Positions 22,648-31,070 of a stretch of DNA of 53,144 nt are shown here, piece by piece. Both the position numbers and the translations under genes were made by a program. This DNA comes from Deltaproteobacteria bacterium (GTDB taxonomy: Bacteria > Desulfobacterota > Desulfobacteria > Desulfobacterales > JAHEIW01). Under the pieces are notes generated by a model. That model was not told the origin of the DNA and searched no databases. It worked only from the letters and a program-made list of their open reading frames with translations. The stretch spans positions 1-53,144 of the forward strand of contig JAHEIW010000017.1 in the NCBI GenBank assembly GCA_024639185.1, written 5' to 3'. Every line of letters starts with the position of its first letter. Positions within the stretch are counted from its first letter, which is position 1.

Positions 22648-24078
22648 TTATATGGGAATATTAAAGAGAAATGTGCTCCCATGCCCTTCGCCTTGGCTTT
22701 CAGCCCAAATCTTGCCTTTGTGCATATCAATCAGTTTTTTAGTCAAAGAAAGCCCAAGTCCTGTTCCAGCATAATTTTTAGCTAATGTATTTTCTATTTG
22801 CTCAAATCTACCGAAAATACGTGTCAAATTATCTGAATTGATGCCAATACCTGTGTCAGAAACACTCACCTCTAAGTATCGACCATTCGCATCGGTAACG
22901 GTATGCTTAGACTTCTCATCAAGCTCCAAGACCTTAGCGACAACAGATATGGCTCCACTATCGGGAGTGAATTTAATTGCATTGGATAAAAGATTATACA
23001 TGACTTGTTTCATACTTCGCTCATCAACCGTAATCGTATCAGGAACATTGCTATCGACGCTTGTTGTTAATTTTATTTTATGTTTAAAAGCCTTTTCTTT
23101 GATCATTGTGATACAATTTGCCAGAAGCCCTTTTATATTGATTTGCGAAGGATTATATTTAAGTTTTCCAGCTTCTACTTTAGAAAGATCTAAAATATCA
23201 TTGATAAGAGAAAGCAGATGGTAGCTGCTCTCTTTAACATCGTTAAGATATTCTTCTTGTGTCTCATTTAACTCACCAAAACTTTTGTCTAAGACCAGAT
23301 CCGTAAATCCGATAATATGATTTAGCGGTGTTCGAAGTTCATGACTCATGTTTGCAACGAATGAACTTTTTGCTCGATTGGCAATTTCGGCTTTTGTTTT
23401 AGCCTCTTTCAATTGTTTTTCGACCGATTTTCTGATCTCGATTTCATCCTTTAATAATTTATTGGATTTTGACAGTTCTATAGTTCTTTTTTTTACCCGA
23501 GTTTCTAATTTCCTGTTTGCTTTTTGTACAGCCTGATCCAGTCGATATCGTTGAATAGCAAGTGCAAAAATGTTTGCCAAACGTTTGACAAACATGAGTT
23601 CTCGTTCTTTGTAATCAAAGGATGAGTTAACAATACCAATTTGACCGGCAAAACCTTCATCGAAAACCACTGGAGCAAGAATATAGCGCTCAACAACATC
23701 TGTGTCTAAAATCGAAACCCACGATCCGTTTGTCTCTTTTACATCATTTTTTAATAAAGCCTTTTGCTTTTCTATAATTTTACCCATAGCACCGCTATGT
23801 GTGTCCATAGTGATTTCTCTGCTATAAATATTTTCTGCGTTTTCATTTTCAAGAACACTAATAATGTAATGAATAATATTTGTTTTAGGATTTAAACATC
23901 CAGCATAACAATATTTGCTTTTGGTAACGCTGCTCAATTGCTCCACAATAGCAGTTGATATTGTTTTGATAGTATTGGGCAGGATAAGTCTATTGATCAG
24001 CTCAGCATTTGACGCATTGATCTCGACCTCCCATAACAAATCTTCTTCGAATAAGCTTAAATCTGTCTTCTTTTCCAT
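22648..24078 (-). CDS. GAF-domain sensor histidine kinase
   Basis: A 476-residue kinase with no membrane helix. Residues 30-178 form a GAF-like sensor ([11 protein letters not shown], then [18 protein letters not shown]), followed by a coiled coil (180-235), HisKA with H246 in [13 protein letters not shown], and a HATPase domain with N box [14 protein letters not shown]1 VSDTGIGIN and G2 YAGTGLGLS. The kinase core is a close paralogue of the one at 43111-45018 (shared [14 protein letters not shown] and [13 protein letters not shown] stretches). It has no receiver of its own, so phosphate probably goes to one of the neighbouring lone receivers. Confidence 0.93.
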   Translation of the reverse strand: MEKKTDLSLFEEDLLWEVEINASNAELINRLILPNTIKTISTAIVEQLSSVTKSKYCYAGCLNPKTNIIHYIISVLENENAENIYSREITMDTHSGAMGKIIEKQKALLKNDVKETNGSWVSILDTDVVERYILAPVVFDEGFAGQIGIVNSSFDYKERELMFVKRLANIFALAIQRYRLDQAVQKANRKLETRVKKRTIELSKSNKLLKDEIEIRKSVEKQLKEAKTKAEIANRAKSSFVANMSHELRTPLNHIIGFTDLVLDKSFGELNETQEEYLNDVKESSYHLLSLINDILDLSKVEAGKLKYNPSQINIKGLLANCITMIKEKAFKHKIKLTTSVDSNVPDTITVDERSMKQVMYNLLSNAIKFTPDSGAISVVAKVLELDEKSKHTVTDANGRYLEVSVSDTGIGINSDNLTRIFGRFEQIENTLAKNYAGTGLGLSLTKKLIDMHKGKIWAESQGEGHGSTFLFNIPI

Positions 24079-24169
24079 AAATTAAATGCTCATCACGAAT
24101 CTATTCAGTTATCTGCTCGCAAATTGCCATAAATCTGTGATTCCCAGCAGATTTCTTTTGTGTCTTCAT

Positions 24170-24544
24170 TTAATTATTAATATGATTTTCAATGGCCTCT
24201 AATACTCTTGAAGGACTAAAAGGTTTTTCCAAGAGAAGCGTGCCAGCCATATTTTTTGTCCATTTGATACTATCGTCTGATACGCTGCAAGTTATCACAA
24301 TAATTAAATATGGCTTTTCATTGTTGGCTTTTTCCATTTGTTCGCACAAAACCTGGCCATCCATCCCTGGCATTTTTATATCCGTTATAACCACATCGGG
24401 ATGGTACAAGTTGAATTTTTTAAGACCTTCATTGCCATCGCTCGCTGTGATAACTTCGTATCCTTTGTTTTTTAATTTGAGTTCAAGCACACGCCTGATG
24501 TAGGCCTCATCGTCAACAATTAAGATTTTCGACTTCTTTTGCAA
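24170..24544 (-). CDS. Single-domain response regulator
   Basis: A 124-residue receiver with pocket D11-D12 (ILIVDDEAYIRRVLELKLK), phospho-acceptor D55 in VVITDIKMPGMDG and K107 in LLEKPFS. The start of the protein resembles the receiver part of OmpR/NtrC regulators but no effector domain follows. It lies 91 bp upstream of the GAF kinase gene and about 100 bp downstream of the secretin gene, so it connects the pilus operon with the signalling block. Confidence 0.9.
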   Translation of the reverse strand: MQKKSKILIVDDEAYIRRVLELKLKNKGYEVITASDGNEGLKKFNLYHPDVVITDIKMPGMDGQVLCEQMEKANNEKPYLIIVITCSVSDDSIKWTKNMAGTLLLEKPFSPSRVLEAIENHINN

Positions 24545-24645
24545 AATGACACACCTCTCATATTTGTTTGTACGGATTAATCATGTCCGATTAATGTGTG
24601 CAAAATGGGTCTTAACGCATTATGAACACCATCACTTGTGCCAAA

Positions 24646-26058
24646 TTAGGGTCCAGAATATTCGTCGGAACGCAAAATTTCAAACAACTGTTTGTGATCC
24701 GGCAATGGTTCTTTCTTGAAGCTATTTTTAAATTTATCAAATTTTTCTTGTGTTTCCGGTTTAACGGTTTCAACTTCATCCGTTACTATTTGTGGCGTTA
24801 TCAAAACGATAATTTCTGTCTTGTCGATCCCACGCGAATTTCGGCCGAAGAGCACATTTAATACAGGGATGCTGCCCAATACCGGGATAGCGTCTTTGCT
24901 CTTGATTTTGGTATCTTGAATAAGACCGCCGATAAAAGCCGTCTCACCATTCTTCACGAGAAGGGACGTATTCACCAAAGCCGTATTGGTAACCGGGATT
25001 CCTGCTTGTAGTTCGGCTGATGTGACGCTGGGTTGCACTTTAAGCAATATGGTTTCTGTGTCATCAATATAGGCGGTTATGTCCAGCACAATCCCCGTGT
25101 CAATGAACTCAATGGACTCTTGGGTAACACCGACGTTAGCAGTGGTGACCCTGTATCCCTGCTGACCACCAACCTGTACTCTGGCAGATTTACCGTGAAT
25201 GGCCAATACTCTGGGCGTCGCTAGGCCGTTTACAGTGGTTTTTGTCTTAAGAGCATCCAACGCGTAAGCGAATTGACCTGTTGTCCCGACACCAGTGATG
25301 TAATTACTAAAAATACCACTACCCGTATCAGGGACCGGCGACACATCCGGATTCGTTTCGGTGGGGATTACTGCTCTGCTGAAACTCGATGTGGCGACCC
25401 TGGCATCTCCCAAGATTTTGTCCCACTCAACTCCTAAAGACATATCGTCTGTTAATCTTACTTCTAAGATTTTGGCTTCTATCATCACCTGTTTGGGAAC
25501 GGTATCCCAATAACGAACAATTGTTGCCACTCTTTCGATGTTTTCGACAGTGTCTTCAACGATGATGGTCCGAGTAGGCTCGTGTGTTTTAACCATTCGA
25601 AGATCTGGTATTGCACTGAGAATTTCCTGGATCTTATCAACTTCAGTGTATTGCAGTGAAAAAATCCGTATCTCAAAGTCTCCCGGTTCAGGCTTCTCAT
25701 CGTCTCTGGGCTTTGACACAAAATACATCCCATTTTTTTTGTAAAATGCAAATCCGCTTGCTGAACAAACGGCCTCTAAAGCCTGATTTAGAGTCACATC
25801 AAATAAGTGCAGAGAGATCTTGCCGGAAACTTCCGGTGCAGCCACGACATTGATCTCCCGCTGTAGAGCAAGCGCCGAAAGTACTTCCCGAATATCGACA
25901 TCAAAAAAATTGAGACTCATCATATTGTCAGATGTCGATTGTATCGACAATGGCGTCTCAGATTTTGCCTGGTCTTCTGGAGATTCTGCAGATACAGGAC
26001 TTATAATTATTCCCATAGCAAGAACTAAACTCCATATAGCAATAACACTTTTAGTCAT
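24646..26058 (-). CDS. Secretin of the type IV pilus/type II secretion family (MshL/PilQ-like)
   Basis: A 470-residue outer-membrane channel protein with an N-terminal signal peptide (hydrophobic 5-20, cleavage near SAES). Domains: STN-like/AMIN-type N domain (about 45-110, with LNFFDVDIREVLSALAL), a secretin N1 domain with the EPTRTIIVEDTVENIERV segment (about 165-185), and the C-terminal secretin barrel domain (about 230-440) with RVQVGGQQGYR and VKNGETAFIGGLIQD, PVLGSIPVLNVLFGRNS. The length and single N domain fit MshL better than the larger PilQ. It overlaps the upstream PilP-like gene by 8 bp and is the last of the pilus assembly cassette. Confidence 0.93.
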   Translation of the reverse strand: MTKSVIAIWSLVLAMGIIISPVSAESPEDQAKSETPLSIQSTSDNMMSLNFFDVDIREVLSALALQREINVVAAPEVSGKISLHLFDVTLNQALEAVCSASGFAFYKKNGMYFVSKPRDDEKPEPGDFEIRIFSLQYTEVDKIQEILSAIPDLRMVKTHEPTRTIIVEDTVENIERVATIVRYWDTVPKQVMIEAKILEVRLTDDMSLGVEWDKILGDARVATSSFSRAVIPTETNPDVSPVPDTGSGIFSNYITGVGTTGQFAYALDALKTKTTVNGLATPRVLAIHGKSARVQVGGQQGYRVTTANVGVTQESIEFIDTGIVLDITAYIDDTETILLKVQPSVTSAELQAGIPVTNTALVNTSLLVKNGETAFIGGLIQDTKIKSKDAIPVLGSIPVLNVLFGRNSRGIDKTEIIVLITPQIVTDEVETVKPETQEKFDKFKNSFKKEPLPDHKQLFEILRSDEYSGP

Positions 26059-26551
26059 TCTGCAATAACTCCAATATCAATTTTTTTTCGCCAGAATGCA
26101 AAACCACCATTTTGGGCCCAATCCATATGACCTTGTATCCGGCAATCCACTCATTGGTGCGGATGAACTGGTCATCAATAATTGCAATCGGCTCATCGCC
26201 GCCGACAACGGTACCCCTGAGTTTTAGTTTGGGTGCAGGCTTCTGCGGCATTTTTGCTACGGGTCTCACTTTCAAACTTTTCAACGGTTTAGCAGGGAAA
26301 AAGATATCCCTTCGCAACGGACGCATAGGCTCAGCTGCCAGACGGGCATGCCAATCCTTTTGCTGCCAGGTCACCGGTTCGACAATCTGCATTTCAACTT
26401 CAGGGGCGCTTGAATCTGAGAGGCTCGGATTTATGATTTCCTCTGATTGGATTTTACTATGAATTAAACGAAAATATCCCACGATTGCCAAGACCAATGA
26501 CAAACCAATAACAATATACTTCTTTATTTGGTCGACAGTCATTTTAGGCAC
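26051..26551 (-). CDS. PilP/MshK/GspC-like inner-membrane assembly protein
   Basis: About 166 residues from a GTG at 26551 (GGAG ten bases upstream); an ATG at 26542 is an alternative. A longer frame to 26587 starts inside a MITE and is unlikely to be original. One membrane helix near the start (about 12-30, IVIGLSLVLAIVGYF), a proline-rich linker (about 85-105) and a small beta domain (LKLRGTVVGGDEPIAIIDD) like the PilP/GspC homology region that contacts the secretin. The position between PilO and the secretin supports the role of linking inner-membrane platform and channel. Sequence identity to known families is low, so the name is by position and architecture. Confidence 0.7.
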   Translation of the reverse strand: MPKMTVDQIKKYIVIGLSLVLAIVGYFRLIHSKIQSEEIINPSLSDSSAPEVEMQIVEPVTWQQKDWHARLAAEPMRPLRRDIFFPAKPLKSLKVRPVAKMPQKPAPKLKLRGTVVGGDEPIAIIDDQFIRTNEWIAGYKVIWIGPKMVVLHSGEKKLILELLQND

Positions 26552-26571
26552 TAAGGAAGTTCTCCAAATGT

Positions 26572-26827
26572 TACCTATATTTTGCACGAGTCGAAGGCTT
26601 TCATATGCAAGGCACTTCAGGGCGAAGCTATAGTAAACTATGCTTCACCCTTAGTAACGCAGCAGATGGAAGCTTCCGGCTCGCACGCATTGTGAAAATT
26701 AATGGGATAAACTGATCTTCATCCATTATAAACAATTGGTATTTTGATATACTTTTATAATTTGCTTGAGTGGATGTCATTTATTATACGCTTATGTTCT
26801 CATTAATTTTCATGCAAAATTCAGGTA
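26572..26827. mobile_element. MITE with TA flanks, copy M2 (about 252 bp)
   Basis: Bounded by TA at 26572-26573 and 26826-26827. Left end CCTATATTTTGCACGAGTCG then AAGGCTTTCATATG; right end on the other strand CCTGAATTTTGCATGAAAAT then TAATGAGAA. Both subterminal parts match copy M1 at 11227. It contains an imperfect hairpin at 26612-26642 (GGGCGAAGC/GCTTCACCC type). It begins directly at the stop codon of the PilO-like gene and ends upstream of the PilP-like gene, so it splits the pilus operon without breaking a gene. It has no open frame. Confidence 0.7.
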
Positions 26828-27358
26828 TTAGTAACGTTGAAATATATTCGCCGTTAAGTCTACATGGCAATGCTTGGCGTCAACTGATTTGGTAATCTGC
26901 ATTTTTTCCATCACGACGGTTCGGTTCATTGTTTCAAGTTCATGTAATATCTTGTAAACTTTAACAAAAGAACCTTCAAAAATTAAACGAACCGGTATTC
27001 GGTTACATTTTTTTTCTTCTACGATGGCCTCGGGATGAATACTAATCAGATTAACCTCTTTGCGTTCCATCAAAGCATTCACTTGCTTTAAAAATTCACC
27101 TATTTGGGTCGAATCGGGAATACGCTCATTTAAAATCTTTAATTCATTTTGAGTTGAATCTAAAATTGATCTGAGTCGCTGTAGATTTGTTTCAGCCAGA
27201 TTTAGATCTTCTATTTTTTTTGAGAGGATGGCATTCTCTTGCCGGATTAATTTCTGCTGTTTAAATCCCCAGCTGACGACAGCGTAACCACATATGATGG
27301 CGATAAGTACGATTATGGTCAGACAAATTCGATCCAGTGTTTTAATGCTCAAAGACAT
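26828..27358 (-). CDS. PilO/MshJ-like pilus assembly protein
   Basis: A 176-residue protein with one N-terminal membrane helix (about 12-32, ICLTIIVLIAIICGYAVV), a coiled coil (35-80) and a ferredoxin-like C-terminal domain with the PVRLIFEGSFVKVYKILHEL stretch typical of PilO (small-residue/ILxxLE pattern). It forms the periplasmic inner-membrane heterodimer with the PilN-like protein encoded 6 bp upstream. The gene's stop codon abuts a MITE. Size is close to PilO/MshJ. Confidence 0.85.
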   Translation of the reverse strand: MSLSIKTLDRICLTIIVLIAIICGYAVVSWGFKQQKLIRQENAILSKKIEDLNLAETNLQRLRSILDSTQNELKILNERIPDSTQIGEFLKQVNALMERKEVNLISIHPEAIVEEKKCNRIPVRLIFEGSFVKVYKILHELETMNRTVVMEKMQITKSVDAKHCHVDLTANIFQRY

Positions 27359-27364
27359 TATCGA

Positions 27365-27952
27365 TTAACCCGTTAAAAGCTCGCATTCAATTTCAAACTG
27401 AATGACTTTAATCACATCACCATCATTTTGTTTTGACAATGATAGCATGGATTCCTGTGCGAATATTAAGCGAACATTATTGAAAGTGGACTCATCAGAC
27501 AGCCGACTGAGAAAATTGCCCAGTTCCTCGTTGGAAAAAGAATAGCCATTTAATTTTATGTTTGCATTTTTTTCGGATTCTCGGTTGTTGTTTGTCGATA
27601 GCGAGATAACCCAAGTGTTTTCATTTATAATCTCGGCTAATTTCCAGAGCACTTGAGAGCATATGGATCCTCTGATGATATCTCGGAGAATGGTCTGCTG
27701 CTGGTCTAATTTTTCGAGTTCCTGCTTGATCTTTACGATTTCTTTAATTTTCAAACCCAGATGGTTGTGGGTATTCTGTAAACTATTGAAATCGCTCTTC
27801 TCGGACATTAGGGCATGCCTCTGATATAAAAAAAATCCGAAAATAAGGCCAAGCGATACCACCAAACACCCGGCCCAAAAGCATAGATGTCTTTGCCGAA
27901 GCCGAGAAGTCAGAATCTCCGCTGGTATTAGATTGATATCCCTTATAGCCAT
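27365..27952 (-). CDS. PilN/MshI2-like pilus assembly protein
   Basis: A 195-residue protein beginning with the conserved INLIP motif (residues 6-10) that docks in the groove of PilM, followed by a membrane helix (about 26-44), a coiled coil (50-85) and a small ferredoxin-like domain (about 95-185, with LNGYSFSNEELGNFLSRL). These are the standard PilN parts. It overlaps the PilM gene by 10 bp, indicating coupled translation. Together with PilM and PilO it would make the alignment complex on the inner membrane. Confidence 0.88.
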   Translation of the reverse strand: MAIRDINLIPAEILTSRLRQRHLCFWAGCLVVSLGLIFGFFLYQRHALMSEKSDFNSLQNTHNHLGLKIKEIVKIKQELEKLDQQQTILRDIIRGSICSQVLWKLAEIINENTWVISLSTNNNRESEKNANIKLNGYSFSNEELGNFLSRLSDESTFNNVRLIFAQESMLSLSKQNDGDVIKVIQFEIECELLTG

Positions 27953-29043
27953 GGAACCGGCCTCAGTGCCGTACCAAGTGCCAGAGCAAACGGCGCTCCT
28001 TCTGTTATATCAGACAGGTTTTTGTTAGCATCAAAATTGGAACTTAATAGCGGATTGACGCGCTTCGTTGGAATGCCGAGTCGCATCTCGAAGTACTGAT
28101 CCAGATTTTCGATCACCGTCGCCAATCCGTAGATATAAATGGCCGCAAAAGGCGGGTTTGAAAATTCAGATCGTACGTACGCCATAATTTGATGACACTC
28201 GTGGATCAGCTCTTCAATGTGAGGTGTGCTAATTTGATAGATGACCTTCAGAATATTATCTATTTCCGGATCACCGCTGGATTCGCTTTCCCGTTTTCGA
28301 TTTTTCTGGTTTTCATAAAGAAGGCCATATTTTCGTAGAAACAAACTTGCCTTTTTCTTGTCGTCCAAATGTTCAAAATTTTGTTGAATATTTTCGATAA
28401 GGGCTTTTGTTCCCCATTCAATATTGCGATTGGCAAGAATGAGATCCTTATGGGCAATTGCAATCATGCTTCCGGTATATCCCACATTGCATAAAACAAT
28501 TGGATCTTCCGCAGCAGTAAATAAAAAATGATGTAATCGTAACAAAGCGGATACACCGAAATCCACGACTTCAGCACTCAAACCGGATTGTTTCAGTACT
28601 GTTAGGTAATGCTCTATTCGTTCTTTACGGCTCGCAACGATTGTTGCCGAATAGCTCTCAGATGAGGGTGAAGAAATCGAAGGATAATCAATAACAGCTT
28701 CTTCTATGGAAAACGGCAGATGTTTTTCCGATTCGCGCACCATAACAGCTTCTAAACTTTCGCCCGTATGGACGTTAAAACTAATGGGAAAGCTAAACAT
28801 TTCCTGGGGAGGAATATGAACAACGACCCTTTTGCCTTTGAATCCCTTATGTTCAGCAATCTGCTTTAAAAATGGCACAAGGACATCATCAGAATCATCC
28901 GAATCCCTTGCGGCCCCAATAAGGCTTTTGTGCCAAAGTCCCCGAATGGCCAATTTTTTTTCGCTTTTTTTGAATTGAGCCGCATAAATATGGTCTTTGC
29001 CGATGTCAAGACCTATGGGATATGCTGATTTAATTTTAAGCAT
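27943..29043 (-). CDS. PilM/MshI-like actin-fold pilus assembly protein
   Basis: A 366-residue cytoplasmic protein of the PilM/GspL-cyto actin-like fold. Signs: YPIGLDIGKDHIYAAQFKK as the first phosphate-binding strand-turn, an internal VVDFGVSALLRL, and the later nucleotide-loop-like VLCNVGYTGSMIAIAHKD (about 182-199). It binds the INLIP motif of PilN. It is the first gene of the M-N-O-P-secretin cassette. Upstream there is a 515-bp gap with three direct repeats, so transcription may restart here. Confidence 0.88.
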   Translation of the reverse strand: MLKIKSAYPIGLDIGKDHIYAAQFKKSEKKLAIRGLWHKSLIGAARDSDDSDDVLVPFLKQIAEHKGFKGKRVVVHIPPQEMFSFPISFNVHTGESLEAVMVRESEKHLPFSIEEAVIDYPSISSPSSESYSATIVASRKERIEHYLTVLKQSGLSAEVVDFGVSALLRLHHFLFTAAEDPIVLCNVGYTGSMIAIAHKDLILANRNIEWGTKALIENIQQNFEHLDDKKKASLFLRKYGLLYENQKNRKRESESSGDPEIDNILKVIYQISTPHIEELIHECHQIMAYVRSEFSNPPFAAIYIYGLATVIENLDQYFEMRLGIPTKRVNPLLSSNFDANKNLSDITEGAPFALALGTALRPVPWL

Positions 29044-29558
29044 ATATTAGTAAGATTCTAAAAGAGCCAAATAATTGGCAATAATTGACAAATAATTGTA
29101 TTTGGGGTGCATTGCCAAGCAATTAGAATCTATTCCTTCATAGCGAATTTATAAATAATATAGACTCCCGGCTATATGCCGTCGATAGGACCCATTGCGC
29201 CTATGAGCACAAAAACAAAACACAATTCACCAGGGTGCAATTCGTCTATCTGTAGTGTTGTACCGGGCCAATGGGGAAATCGATGCAATCCTTATGCCAT
29301 TTAATTTAATGCAATGTTTAACAAACAGCCTCATGATCGTCATAAGTGGGTCGGGATATATTGGGCTGAGATAAGAATGGATCTATATAAATTATATATA
29401 GTTACGCTAATATCAATAATTCTGCTCGGCTAAGACCTTGATTTCCAGGTCCAGATCGATTGAATGTCTTTTTAATATCCGCAGCAAGACCGGCAATCAA
29501 TTTTGCCGGGATTGGGCTAAATTTACCCCCAGCTTTATTTACTAAAATAGTACTATTT
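29044..29558. other. Intergenic region between pilM and the HDOD-receiver gene
   Basis: No gene is visible in these 515 bp. It holds the AATAATTG direct repeats next to pilM and, close to the HDOD gene stop, a 7-bp stem CCGGCAA/TTGCCGG (29490-29509) without a clear T-tract. The rest is AT-rich with no repeated word. Its length suggests a promoter for the M-N-O-P-secretin cassette. Confidence 0.5.
29070..29098 (-). promoter_or_regulatory. Three direct repeats AATAATTG upstream of pilM
   Basis: AATAATTG occurs at 29070-29077, 29080-29087 and 29091-29098, spaced 10 and 11 bases (one helical turn). The set ends 27 bp before the pilM start codon. Helically phased direct repeats of this kind are typical operators for OmpR-type or similar regulators that bind in tandem on one face of the DNA. 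Confidence 0.45.
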
Positions 29559-31058
29559 TTATTGTTTTTTCATTTGAATTAATTCTTCTTTGGTTCTTTC
29601 CAGCTCTTTGAGCTTGCTGTTTTTCTTAGCGATCTCCTTAAAGCTGTCAATTAGCTCGTCGTGATAAGCTTTGATGCGTAGCAGCGATTTGACCCTGATC
29701 ATCAGTTCGGTTCGATCCACCGGTTTGTTTAAAAAATCATCCGCCCCAGCCTCCAACGCTTTGATCCGGTGTTCTTTCTCGTTCAAGGCGGTCACGATAA
29801 TCACAGGTATGGCCCTGGTTTTTTCATCCTGTTTTATGAGGCTGCACACTTCGAAACCATCTATTTCAGGCATCATTACATCCAATAGGATTAGATCCGG
29901 GTTTATCTCGTCTAAACTGTCGAGTGCTTCTTTGCCACTTAAGACGCCAATCAGCTGATATTCTTCAGACAAAAGCATCGCCTTTAACAACCGAATATTG
30001 CGTTCTTCGTCATCAACGATTAAAATTTTTGGAGCTTTTAAGAGGTTTTCCTGTTCTTTTTGTAATTCCAACTTTCGTTCCTCTTTAACTGACTGATAAA
30101 TAGTATCGGCAGATAAATTGATCAGCTCCTTTCTTGCTTTCTCGATAACTTCCAAATAATTTTGTTCAGACCCAAATTTGAACTCAAAAAAAGGAAATAC
30201 GTGCATTGTTTGTTCATGAATTTGGGTGATAATTTCATCTATTTGTAAGGTTTCAAATTGTCTATGTTCCTTTGTATGCCATTCAACTTGCCCAAGATAC
30301 AGGCGTTTATCAGGGTGATGAAATAAATCTCCAAATAAGGATGAAAGATGAAGTATTTGGGTTAGCTTTTTAATATCTGACTTGTTGGTTTTCAATTTAT
30401 CTGGATGGTGATGATGTCCAATAGGGGCAATAAATGTTTCAGGTAGTCTCCACGATTTCGCCAAATAGCGTCCAACGTCCATGTGGTTTGAGCCAAAAAT
30501 ATCATCCTCTGCCTCATGATAAGTGCAATGGCCGTCTTTTATTTTATCTAAAACCAGACGGTACTTATCCGGAAAGCATTGCAAAAGCGCCAGAATTCCA
30601 ATGTTATGTAACAACCCAAGAAAAAAAGCACTTTCTGCAAAATCTGGAAAAGTTTTTTGAGAAATCGTTTTGGATGCAATGGCACTGACCAAAGAGTTTT
30701 TCCAAAACATTGTGTAGTCAAAATACTCGTTGTCTTTGTTTTTGTAATCATCTAACAGAGAAAAACTCAAAGCCAAATTTTTTACGGCATTGAGACCAAG
30801 TAAATTAATGGCACTTTGGACTGAAGTAATCTTTGTGGGAAGTCCGTAAAATGAAGAATTAATCAATTTCAATACTTTGGCACTTAAAGGAGGATCGGTA
30901 GAAAGAATGTCTGCTATTTCCTTTAGATTTGTTTGTTTTTTTCCCACAGCATCCAATATTCTCATTGCGATACCGGGAAGTGTCGGCAAGTCTTTATGAT
31001 CTTGGATGATTTCTTCAATGTTTTGTGAGCTATTCACAATTGTTCTCCCTATTGTCAT
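29559..31058 (-). CDS. HDOD domain protein with C-terminal receiver domain
   Basis: A 499-residue soluble protein. The HDOD domain (about 20-230) starts LPTLPGIAMRILDAVG and has LINSSFYGLPTKITSVQSAI and GLLHNIGILALLQ. A linker (about 230-345) leads to a receiver (about 346-465) with pocket DDEE, phospho-acceptor in LILLDVMMPEIDG and lysine in FLNKPVD, and a final coiled coil. HDOD proteins often take part in c-di-GMP or two-component signalling of motility. Start: ATG at 31058 with AGGG upstream; a GTG at 31037 with AGGGAG is an alternative. It lies 12 bp after the giant adhesin gene, inside the pilus operon. Confidence 0.9.
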   Translation of the reverse strand: MTIGRTIVNSSQNIEEIIQDHKDLPTLPGIAMRILDAVGKKQTNLKEIADILSTDPPLSAKVLKLINSSFYGLPTKITSVQSAINLLGLNAVKNLALSFSLLDDYKNKDNEYFDYTMFWKNSLVSAIASKTISQKTFPDFAESAFFLGLLHNIGILALLQCFPDKYRLVLDKIKDGHCTYHEAEDDIFGSNHMDVGRYLAKSWRLPETFIAPIGHHHHPDKLKTNKSDIKKLTQILHLSSLFGDLFHHPDKRLYLGQVEWHTKEHRQFETLQIDEIITQIHEQTMHVFPFFEFKFGSEQNYLEVIEKARKELINLSADTIYQSVKEERKLELQKEQENLLKAPKILIVDDEERNIRLLKAMLLSEEYQLIGVLSGKEALDSLDEINPDLILLDVMMPEIDGFEVCSLIKQDEKTRAIPVIIVTALNEKEHRIKALEAGADDFLNKPVDRTELMIRVKSLLRIKAYHDELIDSFKEIAKKNSKLKELERTKEELIQMKKQ

Positions 31059-31070
31059 TCGTCAACCCTG

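Noticed and set aside
26552..26587. Upstream start at 26587 for the PilP-like gene
   Set aside because: The codon lies inside MITE copy M2 and so was brought by the insertion; GTG 26551 with GGAG upstream is more plausible.
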